Below are positions 1-7,803 of a DNA stretch of 64,000 bases, one piece after another. This stretch comes from Streptomyces bottropensis ATCC 25435 (GTDB lineage Bacteria; Actinomycetota; Actinomycetes; Streptomycetales; Streptomycetaceae). Below the pieces are notes generated by a model that was not told where the DNA came from, did not search any database, and saw only the letters and a list, made by a program, of their open reading frames with translations. The DNA lies in assembly GCF_000383595.1 (NCBI RefSeq), contig NZ_KB911581.1:4496496-4560495 (forward strand). Direction: 5' to 3'. Both the position numbers and the translations under genes were made by a program. Every line of letters begins with the position of its first letter. Within the stretch, counting starts at the first letter, position 1.

Positions 1-368
1 GCGCCGATCAGGATGGGGACGGTCACCGATCGTCGCTGCTCGACGGCGGCGACCAGCTGGCCGATGATCGCGGGCTGGGCCAGGGACGTCGCGGAGCCGA
101 TGAGGCCGAGTACGACCCCCAGGACGATCAGTCGGCGGTGCTTTCCCAGCGCCCGCCACGGCTTTGCGCCCTTGCCCCAGAGCAAGTGCAGATGGAGTTG
201 GGGTACCGCCCGGTGCAGGGCGCGCGGCCGGTTCGGCTTGCCGTCCTTGCCTGGCTCCGGCCCGCGGTCCTCGCCGTTGCCCTGTTCGCTCGACCCCTTC
301 TGCAGACTGGTCGGCGGTTGTCGAGGGCGGTGGTGCCTGCCCCTTCCGGCCGCAGTCCATTCGCTCAT
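1..368 (-). CDS. ABC exporter, N-terminal part (cut by window edge)
   Basis: Only the first 122 residues are in the window; the gene runs off the left edge. The start is the ATG at 366-368, with an AAGGG ribosome site upstream. After about 80 polar, basic residues comes a first transmembrane segment (LIVLGVVLGLIG) followed by SLAQPAIIGQLV, the usual opening of the type I exporter membrane domain (ABC_membrane family), where permease and ATPase are fused. No C39 peptidase domain is visible in this N-terminus. It is the last visible gene of the minus-strand peptide cassette, about 100 bp after the small membrane peptide, so export of the cassette's peptide or immunity is an inference from position. 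Confidence 0.75.
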   Translation of the reverse strand, partial: MSEWTAAGRGRHHRPRQPPTSLQKGSSEQGNGEDRGPEPGKDGKPNRPRALHRAVPQLHLHLLWGKGAKPWRALGKHRRLIVLGVVLGLIGSATSLAQPAIIGQLVAAVEQRRSVTVPILIG

Positions 369-471
369 CGCGTGCCCTTGACGTGGACGGAGACGCGGTG
401 AGGGGGCCAGGCACGGTCCGGGCGGATTCCGGCCGGACGGACAGCTGCCCCGGCCCCTGTACAGACCGGGG

Positions 472-603
472 TCATGTGGTCTTCCCCTCCTCCTCTTTCA
501 TTTGCCGCCGAGCCTGGGCGTACATGAGGGCCGCCGTGATGAGGCCGGGCAGGAGCAGCGCGAAGCCGCAGACGAGGAGGAACACCGGATTGCTGAAACT
601 CAT
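472..603 (-). CDS. 43-residue single-span membrane peptide
   Basis: This small gene starts at an ATG that overlaps the stop of the upstream gene (ATGA), which suggests translational coupling. The product has one strongly hydrophobic segment (residues about 6-28, VFLLVCGFALLLPGLITAAL) and a short charged tail ending in KEEEGKTT. The family is not recognised. Its place between the SdpA-like protein and the ABC exporter suggests an accessory or immunity role in the peptide cassette, but this is an inference. It is shorter than most automatic gene-calling cut-offs. Confidence 0.6.
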   Translation of the reverse strand: MSFSNPVFLLVCGFALLLPGLITAALMYAQARRQMKEEEGKTT

Positions 604-1223
604 GATCCGACCCTTGCCTTTTCCTCGGTCCTGGCTGGGGTGAGCGGCGTGCTCGGGGCGTGCGGGTCGAGAGGAACGTAGGGCGAGACGAACATGAGCT
701 GGGGGGCGCGACGCTCGTCGTACCCGGTGGCGGAGGCCAACGCGAACTGGAAACCCCTGACGGCACCGGCTGATTCGCCCTGGGACGCGATACGGACGCG
801 TACGTGCTCGGTGATCAGCCGGTACCCCGGTGTGCGGGCGGTGGCCTTGAAGCCCTGCTCGATGACCGAGAGGATCTCCTGGCACGCGTCGAAGACGCAC
901 TTGTCACTCCGGCGGGTGGGGAACCAGACGAGGTGCATGGGCTTGCGGTCCACGATGCCGCTGACGTCCTGCCAGTTCGAAGCAGTGCCGTCGGCGTCCA
1001 CGGTGCGGTACAGGAAGTGGTAGTCGAACATGGCCGGGTGCGGCGCGAAGAACCGCCAGTTCGGAAGCATGGAGAAGTAGTCCCTGACCCGTACCCGGCT
1101 GAAGTCGCGGTGTGGGTGCTGCCCGGCGAGGGTCAGGAGCAGCAGGGCGGCTCCGGCGATTCGCCATGGGCCGGCTTCGCCGGCGAACGGATTCCTCGTC
1201 CTCAGGCGTGTCAGGGCGGTCAC
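600..1223 (-). CDS. SdpA-like membrane-anchored protein with NWRFFAPHP motif
   Basis: The 207-residue protein starts at a GTG seven bases after a full AGGAGG, and the GTG overlaps the stop of the upstream gene (GTGA). Residues about 20-40 form one membrane anchor (IAGAALLLLTLAG). The motif LPNWRFFAPHP then precedes a soluble domain containing DYHFLYR. The W-x-FF-x-P pattern after a single N-terminal anchor resembles what is known of SdpA and the related DUF5819-type proteins, which work next to HTTM-domain SdpB proteins in peptide toxin maturation. The assignment rests on this motif, the topology and the neighbours, so it is moderate. No catalytic residues are evident. Confidence 0.6.
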   Translation of the reverse strand: MTALTRLRTRNPFAGEAGPWRIAGAALLLLTLAGQHPHRDFSRVRVRDYFSMLPNWRFFAPHPAMFDYHFLYRTVDADGTASNWQDVSGIVDRKPMHLVWFPTRRSDKCVFDACQEILSVIEQGFKATARTPGYRLITEHVRVRIASQGESAGAVRGFQFALASATGYDERRAPQLMFVSPYVPLDPHAPSTPLTPARTEEKARVGS

Positions 1224-3145
1224 CGGCGGGCCTCCTTCGCAGAAACGGGCCTTCTGGTGGCGTAACGGGATGGTTCGGCGGCTGAGGAGCGACTGCCGGC
1301 ATCGCGGAAGAACGCGATGACGTGGTCCGTCACCTGATGGGCGTAGCGGCTCGTGACCAGCATGCTCTCGTGCGAGGCTCCCTCGATGACCACGGTCTCG
1401 GTGCGTGCGCCGACATGGGCCTCGGCGAGTTCCTTGTGGAGCAGCAGCTGTTCGGGGTTGCGGTCCACGGTCCGCTGCGCCGAGATCACCAGAGCGGGCA
1501 CACCCTCGATCCTGTCCAGCGGTCCGGAGAAGGACCGGAAGTCGGTCTGCACCGCCTTCCATTCGCGGCGTGCGGCCTCCCACATACGTGCATCGCTGTA
1601 GTGGGCGAATACCTTCTTCCGGTAGGCGGCGGGCAGTTCGCTGATCCATCCTTGCTGGGGGACGAGGATCCCGCTGCCCATCCGCAGTGCCCGGCTCATG
1701 GCGGTGAAGTGGGCGGCCAAGCCCCTGGCGTCCGTGTTCTGACCCCGGCTGAACTGGCCGGGGTGGGAGGCGTCGAGGTAGACGACGCCCTGGAGGCGGT
1801 CGCCCAGATGCCGGGCCGCACGGCGGGCGATCTCCCCGCCGATCGAGTGGCCCACCAGGATCACCTTGCGGTGCGGAGCCACGGCGCCGTTGACGAGATC
1901 CACCAGGTCGTGGACGGACTCCGACAGGTGGAAGGAAGCGGTTGCCCTGCGGCGACTTCCGGCGTATCCGGCACGGGCGTAGGCGATGACCCCGTACCCG
2001 GTCTCGAGGCTCAGGCGCTCGGCGATCCAGGCGTAGTGCTCACTGGTGGACAACAGCCCACTGGCGAGCACGACGACCGGCTGCTCGCCGGCACCGGGTG
2101 AGTATTCCTCGTACTGGAGCCGGTTTCCGTGACGCGAGGTCAGTACACGGGAGGTGTGCCATCCTTCCGTCGCCCGCAGACGGCGCTGCACGGCGGTGAC
2201 GGCCGCTGCGACCCCACCTGCGGCGAGCGCCGCGAGGGCGGCGGAGACGGCACGGTCGTCGCGCCCGGCGACAGCGGGGTGGGAACGGGGAGCGGCGGTG
2301 TACGCGACCAGGGGATGGAACGCGGGGAAGGCACTCACGAACCTGCCCAGGCCCATGAAGTAGCCGTTGGCCACATGGAACGCCGCGGCACTGGTGATCA
2401 TGGAGCGGGTCAGCTTGCCGCCCCGCAGATAGGTGAGGGGGAAGAGGCATTCCAGCGCCAGCACGCTGTGGGTGAGCAGCTTGGTCGCCCGGGGGTGTTC
2501 CTGGGTCCACCGGAACATACCGGGGTGCCCGTAGGTGCGGGTGCGCATCACACCACTGAGTGCGGAGGCGTCCCGCCAGGACTTGCCGAAGAGCTTGACC
2601 CAGCCGGAGATCGCGTAGGCCATGTTGGCCTGGAGCGCGGCGTACCACAGCAAGGTGTCCTTGGCCGCCGGCGAAGGCACGAGGCGGGCGCCGCCGGTGG
2701 CGAGCTGCACGAGCGTCGCCACCTGGTCGGAGCCGTCAGCGCCGTAGTGATGACGGGGAGAGAGCAGCGTGGAGGTGGCGCCGAGGAAGAGGCTTCCCGC
2801 GCCACGCCAGCGGGAGTTGCCGGGCAGCAGCATGCCGACCGACACGGCGGAACGCGCGACGTGCAGAGCGGTCGTGGTCCGCACCCCTCCGACACTGTCC
2901 ACCAGGCGGCGCGTCAGAGGACTGGCTCCCGCCATGTACTGCCTTGCGACCTCCCAGTCGTTCATGCCTCCCTTGGCTATGTCCTTGCGCTGCGTCAGGT
3001 ACTCGAGGGACGAGGTCAGGCTGGACACGGCGGCCAACCGCTCGGACAGACCCATGGCACGATTCCGGCTGACCGGAACCGGGCCGAACACCGCAGCGGT
3101 GATCCTTTTGGGAATCACGGCAGGAATTTTTCCGGAGATTTTCAC
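1220..3145 (-). CDS. HTTM (SdpB/VKGC-like) membrane domain fused to alpha/beta hydrolase
   Basis: This is a two-domain protein of about 641 residues. The N-terminal half has several hydrophobic segments and the HTTM-like stretch ISGWVKLFGKSWRD, as in SdpB and vitamin-K-dependent gamma-carboxylase relatives. From about residue 350 a soluble alpha/beta hydrolase begins, with the nucleophile elbow GHSIGG (Ser near 434) and a C-terminal catalytic His in GASHESM (near 592). The GTG start at 3143-3145 follows GGAGG with a short 4-base gap; an in-frame ATG further upstream lies inside the hairpin region and is less likely. The fusion of a membrane maturase with a hydrolase is unusual. A role in processing the peptide encoded just upstream is inferred. 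Confidence 0.72.
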   Translation of the reverse strand: MKISGKIPAVIPKRITAAVFGPVPVSRNRAMGLSERLAAVSSLTSSLEYLTQRKDIAKGGMNDWEVARQYMAGASPLTRRLVDSVGGVRTTTALHVARSAVSVGMLLPGNSRWRGAGSLFLGATSTLLSPRHHYGADGSDQVATLVQLATGGARLVPSPAAKDTLLWYAALQANMAYAISGWVKLFGKSWRDASALSGVMRTRTYGHPGMFRWTQEHPRATKLLTHSVLALECLFPLTYLRGGKLTRSMITSAAAFHVANGYFMGLGRFVSAFPAFHPLVAYTAAPRSHPAVAGRDDRAVSAALAALAAGGVAAAVTAVQRRLRATEGWHTSRVLTSRHGNRLQYEEYSPGAGEQPVVVLASGLLSTSEHYAWIAERLSLETGYGVIAYARAGYAGSRRRATASFHLSESVHDLVDLVNGAVAPHRKVILVGHSIGGEIARRAARHLGDRLQGVVYLDASHPGQFSRGQNTDARGLAAHFTAMSRALRMGSGILVPQQGWISELPAAYRKKVFAHYSDARMWEAARREWKAVQTDFRSFSGPLDRIEGVPALVISAQRTVDRNPEQLLLHKELAEAHVGARTETVVIEGASHESMLVTSRYAHQVTDHVIAFFRDAGSRSSAAEPSRYATRRPVSAKEARR

Positions 3146-3187
3146 GTGACCTCCATTCGTGGTAAATTTCTTTGAAGCTTTTCGGCG

Positions 3188-3234
3188 CAACACTCTGCCG
3201 GGCCAGAACTCACCTCTGGCCCGGCAGAGTGTTG
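3188..3234 (-). terminator. Perfect 20-bp stem-loop after the precursor gene
   Basis: The arms 3188-3207 and 3215-3234 are exactly complementary over 20 bp (arm begins CAACACTCTGCC) around a 7-base loop. The structure lies between the small precursor gene and its downstream maturase gene. No U-tract follows, as is usual in Streptomyces. It probably works as a partial terminator or RNA-stabilising element that gives far more precursor message than maturase message. Confidence 0.8.
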
Positions 3235-3290
3235 TGTGCTTCCTTCGTCAGTTCCTACGATCTGACGGCCCCGGCATGTGCCGGAGAGGG

Positions 3291-3569
3291 TCAGACGCCG
3301 CCCGCGGCCTGCGCGTTCGCCGCGTTCGCCTGGGCCTCGACAGCCTGGTTGGCCTCCACGGCGGCCTGGTTGGCCTCCACGGCGCTGGCCGCCGCGGCCA
3401 CGTTGGCGGCACCGCCGGCGGCCTCGCCGAGGCCTCCGGCCACCTGGGCCGCCTGAACCGCCCGTGCACCGCGGCCGATGCGCGGGGTGCCGAGGGTGGG
3501 ACGGGCGGAGGTGAGGATGATTTCCTCCAGCGGGAGGTCCATTCCGTCCACTGCCTTTGCGATGCTCAT
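3291..3569 (-). CDS. Precursor-like peptide, Ala-rich with VEANQA heptads
   Basis: This gene encodes 92 residues from an ATG with AAAGGA eight bases upstream. The first 33 residues (including MDLPLEEIILTSARP) are acidic and hydrophobic like a leader, followed by a basic step (RIGRGAR). The rest is almost entirely Ala, Val, Gly, Asn, Gln and Glu, with two heptads AVEANQA and a degenerate third. There is no signal peptide and no Cys, Ser or Thr cluster, so thioether rings are unlikely. It is followed by a strong stem-loop and by membrane maturase and exporter genes, the layout of a peptide natural product or bacteriocin precursor. No known family is recognised. Confidence 0.65.
   Translation of the reverse strand: MSIAKAVDGMDLPLEEIILTSARPTLGTPRIGRGARAVQAAQVAGGLGEAAGGAANVAAAASAVEANQAAVEANQAVEAQANAANAQAAGGV
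3344..3385. repeat. 21-bp tandem repeat coding the precursor heptads
   Basis: Two adjacent 21-bp units (3344-3364 and 3365-3385) match at 20 of 21 positions and encode the repeated VEANQA heptad. The near identity suggests a recent in-frame duplication, so copy number may vary between strains. Confidence 0.8.
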
Positions 3570-3716
3570 GTGCGTTTTCCTTTCGACTTCGAGGGCTTCG
3601 GAAACCTCTGTTTCGTGCCCTTCGTTGGAACGACAGTACGGCTTCATCCAGAAGCTCCGCATCGACAGAAATACCTATTTCCGAGCGTGATCCTCTTCCG
3701 TGAACAGGTGGAGCGA

Positions 3717-3750
3717 AGGAAGGCCCGGACCGTGCGGTCCGGGCCTTCCT
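3717..3750. terminator. Hairpin terminator between oxidoreductase and peptide cassette
   Basis: A 15-bp perfect stem (left arm beginning AGGAAGGCCCGG, at 3717-3731) closes a GTGC loop. It lies about 40 bp past the stop of the minus-strand oxidoreductase gene. It separates that transcript from the peptide cassette, whose promoter should therefore lie in 3570-3716. Confidence 0.75.
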
Positions 3751-3791
3751 GGTAAATCCGTTCCGAATATTCCCTTCAGGCGGGAAGGCAT

Positions 3792-5204
3792 TCAGCGCAG
3801 CCCGCGCAGCGCCGACGCGGCCGCGTTGGCGCCGCACATGCCGTGGGCACCGGCTCCCGGAGGTGTGGCCGCCGAGCAGATGTACATGCCCGGTACGCCG
3901 GTGCTGTAGGGGTCGAGCGCGGCGCGGGGGCGCATGACAAGCTGGAAGGCGGTGTTCGCTCCGGCGACGATGTCACCGCCGACGTAGTTCGGGTTGTACT
4001 CCTCGAAGCCGGCCGGTGGGCGGACGGCCAGGTCCAGGACCCGCTCGCGGAATCCGGGGGCGAACCGTTCGATCTGCGCGACGACCGCCTCGGTGGCGTC
4101 GCCGTCGTAGCCGTGCGGGACATGCGCGTACGTCCACACCGGGTGGACGTCGCCCTTCGAGCGTTGCGGGTCGGCCAGGTATTGCTGCCCGACGAGGACG
4201 AACGGCCGTTCCGGCATGCGTCCGGTGTGGATCGCCCGCTCGCCGGCGGCGACCTCAGCGTAGTTGCCACCGAGGTGGACGGTGCCGGCCCGGCGGGCCG
4301 CCTCGTTGGTCCAGGGCACACCGTCCTGGACGGCGAAGTCGACCTTGAAGGCGCCGGGGCCGTGCCGGTAGCGGCGGTAGGCGCGGGCCACCCGCCTCGG
4401 CAGCCGGTCGCCCAGGATGTCGGCGACCGCGCGTGGGGCGAGGTCGAAGAGGACCACGTCGGCCGGGGGCAGATCGGCCTCGGAGCGGACTCGTACACCG
4501 GTCTCGATCCGGCCGCCGAACTCCGTGAGTCGAGCCGCGAGCGCGTCGCCGATCGCCCGGGAGCCTCCCGCGGCCACCGGCCAGCCGTGCCGGTGACCGG
4601 CGGCGATGATCGTCAGGCCGATCGCGGCGCTCGCAGGCCGGTCGAACGGGCGGAACGCGTGGGCGGCCACCCCGGCGAAGAGAGCGCGGGCGCTCTCCGA
4701 CCGCCACAGCCGGGCCGTCACGGCGGTGGGCAGCAGGGCCCGCGGGCCGAAGGCGGCCAGGCGCAGCGGATGGCGCGGCAGATGCGCGAGCGGCCGCATG
4801 AGGTCCTCGGCGAGCGCGTCGTAGCCGTCCGCGAGCGGCTGGACCACCCGCCGCCACCGGCGGCCGTCCACCTCACCGAGGCCGTCGGCCGTCTTCTCCA
4901 CCGACCGGTGCAGGACCCCGGCGTCGCCGGAGTCCAGCGGATGCACGCAGTCGATGTCCGGCAGGCACCAGGTGAGGCCGTGGCGGCCGAGGTCGAGGCT
5001 CCGCAGGAACGGTGAGCCGACGGCCATGGGGTGGGTGGCGGAGCAGTGGTCGTGCAGGAGCCCCGGGGTCAGTTCGCTGGTGCGGGTGCCGCCGCCGATG
5101 GTGTCGGCGGCCTCCAGGACGGTGACCTCGACACCCTCCCGGGCGAGGAACACGGCGGCCGCGAGACCGTTCGGGCCGCTGCCCACCACGACGGCCGTAG
5201 TCAT
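3792..5204 (-). CDS. Phytoene-desaturase-like FAD oxidoreductase
   Basis: The protein has 470 residues and opens with the dinucleotide-binding motif VVVGSGPNGLAAA and an acidic end of strand two (VLEAADTIGGG). It ends in the family signature PPGAGAHGMCGANAA, where the FAD is held. It belongs to the CrtI-like amine oxidase superfamily, which in Streptomyces contains many uncharacterised members; the substrate cannot be told. No phytoene synthase or other carotenoid gene is nearby. The ATG start at 5202-5204 is preceded by GGGAG. The gene is bounded by hairpins on both sides and looks monocistronic. Confidence 0.85.
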   Translation of the reverse strand: MTTAVVVGSGPNGLAAAVFLAREGVEVTVLEAADTIGGGTRTSELTPGLLHDHCSATHPMAVGSPFLRSLDLGRHGLTWCLPDIDCVHPLDSGDAGVLHRSVEKTADGLGEVDGRRWRRVVQPLADGYDALAEDLMRPLAHLPRHPLRLAAFGPRALLPTAVTARLWRSESARALFAGVAAHAFRPFDRPASAAIGLTIIAAGHRHGWPVAAGGSRAIGDALAARLTEFGGRIETGVRVRSEADLPPADVVLFDLAPRAVADILGDRLPRRVARAYRRYRHGPGAFKVDFAVQDGVPWTNEAARRAGTVHLGGNYAEVAAGERAIHTGRMPERPFVLVGQQYLADPQRSKGDVHPVWTYAHVPHGYDGDATEAVVAQIERFAPGFRERVLDLAVRPPAGFEEYNPNYVGGDIVAGANTAFQLVMRPRAALDPYSTGVPGMYICSAATPPGAGAHGMCGANAAASALRGLR

Positions 5205-5288
5205 ATGTCTCCCGCGTCTTCTGCGTGTTCGCACAGATGGGTATCGGTCTGCCAATGCGCGAAACGGCGGGCGGGAAAAAGGATGGAA

Positions 5289-5308
5289 CGGGCCCTCGAA
5301 AGGGCCCG
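5289..5308 (-). terminator. Short GC-rich hairpin after histidine kinase gene
   Basis: The arms CGGGCCCT and AGGGCCCG pair over 8 bp around a CGAA tetraloop, about 125 bp beyond the kinase stop codon. It is the only clear element in the 230-bp gap to the oxidoreductase gene and is a probable terminator for the two-component operon. Confidence 0.5.
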
Positions 5309-5434
5309 GTCCGGGCCGGTTCACCGCTCTGCGGGACGAAAGAAGGCCGTCCCGGCGCCTTTGACTCTCCGACATTAATGCGTCTGCCGTCCCGGCACGA
5401 TGCGCAGAATTGCCTAATTCACGTCCCGGACCGT

Positions 5435-6769
5435 CTATCCCGACTCCCAGCATGTCGGGCCCGGGTTCCGTGTGCGCGGTCGCTTGGCATGGCGTCCTGC
5501 CTGTCGCCGGGACGCCGCCGCGGCGGACTTCTCCGTGTCCGGGGGCAGGGCGTCCGCGAGGACCGGGAAATGGGCGATGAGCCACCAGCCACCGTCGTCG
5601 GCCGGTCCCGCCGTCAGGGAGCCGCCGACGGCCTCGGCCCGCTCCCGCAGCCCGATCAGGCCGTAGCCGCCACGGCCTCCCATGGGACGGGAGACCCGCC
5701 GCTCGGGCCCGCCGTTGTACACGTCGACCCGGAGCAGGTCGCCACGGGTGCGCTGGACGCGCACGGTCGCCTTGGTGCCCGGCGCGTGCCGCCGTACGTT
5801 GGTCAGCGCCTCCTGCACCACGCGATAGACCGCGCCGCCCACCTCGGGCGGCAGCGTGGTGCTGCGGGCGACTCCGGTGACCTCCAGCTGGGCGGACGAT
5901 CCGTCCCCCTGGGCGCCGAAGGCCGAGACCAGTTTGGCCAGTGCGGCGTACGGCGCCTCGGGGCACTCGACGGCGCCCTGCTCGCCGTCCTCGCGCAGCA
6001 CACTGATCAGACGGCGCATGGAGTCCATGGTCCGCTGCCCGGCCTCGGCGATGTTGGTCAGAATGGGGCCGACCTGATGGGGCGCGCTCTCGTGGATCAC
6101 ATCGGCGGCGTGGGCCTGCGCGATGATGCCCGTCACGTGGTGGGCGACGAAGTCATGCAGTTCGCGGGCGAGTTGGATGCGCTCGGCGAGCCGTACGGCG
6201 GAGATCGTACGGCGCCTGCGGGCGTCCAGCGTGCGCAGGTAGCAGCCGGTTCCGACGGCCCCGCCGACCGTGAACGTCAGCAGGAAGGGATAGGTCAGGG
6301 TGATGCCCGTCCCCCCGGTGCGCAGGGGTTCGTCGATGATGCTGGCCCCCAACGCGGTGGCCAGGACGAGGACGATGCCGGGTCGGCGGACATTGCGGCA
6401 GATGCGAACCAGCAGGACCAGCATGCACGCCGTCTCCAGCAGTCCCCAATGGGGCAGGTCCGACCCCGTCAGGTAGGTGCCCAGCGTCACCGCCGTGGAG
6501 GAGGCCGCGGAGATCCCCGCCCGCCACTCGGTGCTCAGTCGCGGTGCCGGCACGATCACCAGGGCCAGGGCGACGGGGCCGGTCACCAGCGGCAGCCAGT
6601 CGACGGGGCCGTGCTGATGCGACCCGATGACGACGATGTCCAGGACCCACAGCACGCCCAGAGTCGGGTACAGGGCTCGGTGCTTCAGCTGCCGTACTGG
6701 TAATCGGGGCGGGCCCAGGTGCGGCTGAGTCGCCTGTGCCGAAAGAGCCGCGAGTGACGAGGTTGTCAT
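5435..6769 (-). CDS. NarL-family sensor histidine kinase
   Basis: This is a 444-residue HisKA_3-type kinase. The N-terminal third carries about five or six hydrophobic segments with no extracellular sensor domain. Then come the dimerisation motif ELHDFVAHHVTGI with the phospho-accepting His, the ATP-site N-box EALTNVRRHAPG and the G-box GGYGLIGLRERAEAVGG. The signal is unknown. The ATG at 6767-6769 is preferred although its ribosome site is weak. A GTG at 6868 just after the regulator stop has a better site, but the codons between lack the G/C third-position bias of coding DNA. It follows its response regulator gene. Confidence 0.9.
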   Translation of the reverse strand: MTTSSLAALSAQATQPHLGPPRLPVRQLKHRALYPTLGVLWVLDIVVIGSHQHGPVDWLPLVTGPVALALVIVPAPRLSTEWRAGISAASSTAVTLGTYLTGSDLPHWGLLETACMLVLLVRICRNVRRPGIVLVLATALGASIIDEPLRTGGTGITLTYPFLLTFTVGGAVGTGCYLRTLDARRRRTISAVRLAERIQLARELHDFVAHHVTGIIAQAHAADVIHESAPHQVGPILTNIAEAGQRTMDSMRRLISVLREDGEQGAVECPEAPYAALAKLVSAFGAQGDGSSAQLEVTGVARSTTLPPEVGGAVYRVVQEALTNVRRHAPGTKATVRVQRTRGDLLRVDVYNGGPERRVSRPMGGRGGYGLIGLRERAEAVGGSLTAGPADDGGWWLIAHFPVLADALPPDTEKSAAAASRRQAGRHAKRPRTRNPGPTCWESG

Positions 6770-6868
6770 GTAACCGGAGGCTAGGCATGCACATGCCTGC
6801 CCGGCAGGCGGAGCGCCGATCTGTGGGGAGGGACACAGGTTCTCCACAGGAGGAACGCGACATCTCAC

Positions 6869-7540
6869 TCAACGCTCCGTCCGTACCGTCCCGTTGGCCC
6901 AGGCCCACGCGGCCACCTCGACCCGGTTGCGCACGCCGAGCTTGTGATGGATGTGCCCCAGATGTGTCTTCACCGTGGACAGGGACAGACACAGCTCGTC
7001 GCTGATCTCCTGGTTGGTGCGGCCCACAGCGACAAGCCGGGCGACATCCAACTCCCGTGCGCTGAGCACGGATTGAGGCACACCGCCGGTGTCGGCCGAC
7101 GTACGCTCCTCCAGCAGTCGCAGCAGCCGGACCGTGACGCCGGGGGAGACCAGCGCGTCGCCCCGCGCCGCCGCCCGTACCGCCTCGATCAGTAGCGCGG
7201 GCGTGGCGTCCTTCAGCAGGAAACCGCACGCGCCGTTGCGCAGCGCCACATTGAGGTAGTCGTCCTGGTCGAAGCTGGTGACCACCACGACCTGCGTCGG
7301 GTACGTCGCGCCCGGCCCGGCGAGCAGCCGGGTCACCTCCAGTCCGTCCAGCTTCGGCATCCGGACGTCCACCAGGCAAACGTCCGGCCGCAGCACGCGC
7401 GCCAGCTCCACGCACGCGAGCCCGTCGGCGGCCTCCCCGACCACCTCGATGCCCTGTTGGGCGTCCAGGATGAGACGGAAGCCGGCCCGGACCAGGTCCT
7501 GATCGTCGGCGATCATCACGCGTGTGGGGGTGTCGCTCAC
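6869..7540 (-). CDS. NarL/FixJ-family response regulator
   Basis: The product (about 223 residues) begins TRVMIADDQDLVRAGFR, a receiver domain with acidic pocket DD, phospho-acceptor Asp in VCLVDVRMPKLDG and Lys in FLLKD. It ends in a LuxR-type helix-turn-helix (LSARELDVARLV and STVKTHLGHIHHKLG). It pairs with the kinase immediately downstream. The start is uncertain: GTG at 7538-7540 fits the family length, and an ATG 12 bp upstream is the alternative. Target genes are unknown. Confidence 0.9.
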   Translation of the reverse strand: MSDTPTRVMIADDQDLVRAGFRLILDAQQGIEVVGEAADGLACVELARVLRPDVCLVDVRMPKLDGLEVTRLLAGPGATYPTQVVVVTSFDQDDYLNVALRNGACGFLLKDATPALLIEAVRAAARGDALVSPGVTVRLLRLLEERTSADTGGVPQSVLSARELDVARLVAVGRTNQEISDELCLSLSTVKTHLGHIHHKLGVRNRVEVAAWAWANGTVRTER

Positions 7541-7803
7541 GTGGCCGAGCATGCCACGGACCAGGTGTCCGGTCCGGCCTTCCGCAGAAGCCGCCGGACC
7601 CAATTGCCATGCAGAACAGTGCAGTTGGACTATTCCCGGCGAAAGACGTGCTCCGGCGGCAGGACGGGCCGATCGGCCGATGTCTACTGCCGGGTATCGG
7701 TCGAACGGTCGATGCCCGGGGATCGGATGTCACGGGAGAGTCACAGCGCACCAGGCGGACGACCCACGGGTCCTCGACCCCCTCCGAGTAAGGCAGGCAC
7801 CCC

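Noticed and set aside
5225..6703. A plus-strand open frame of 492 codons opposite the first histidine kinase.
   Set aside because: Shadow of the kinase gene; the kinase H-box, N-box and G-box are all on the minus strand.
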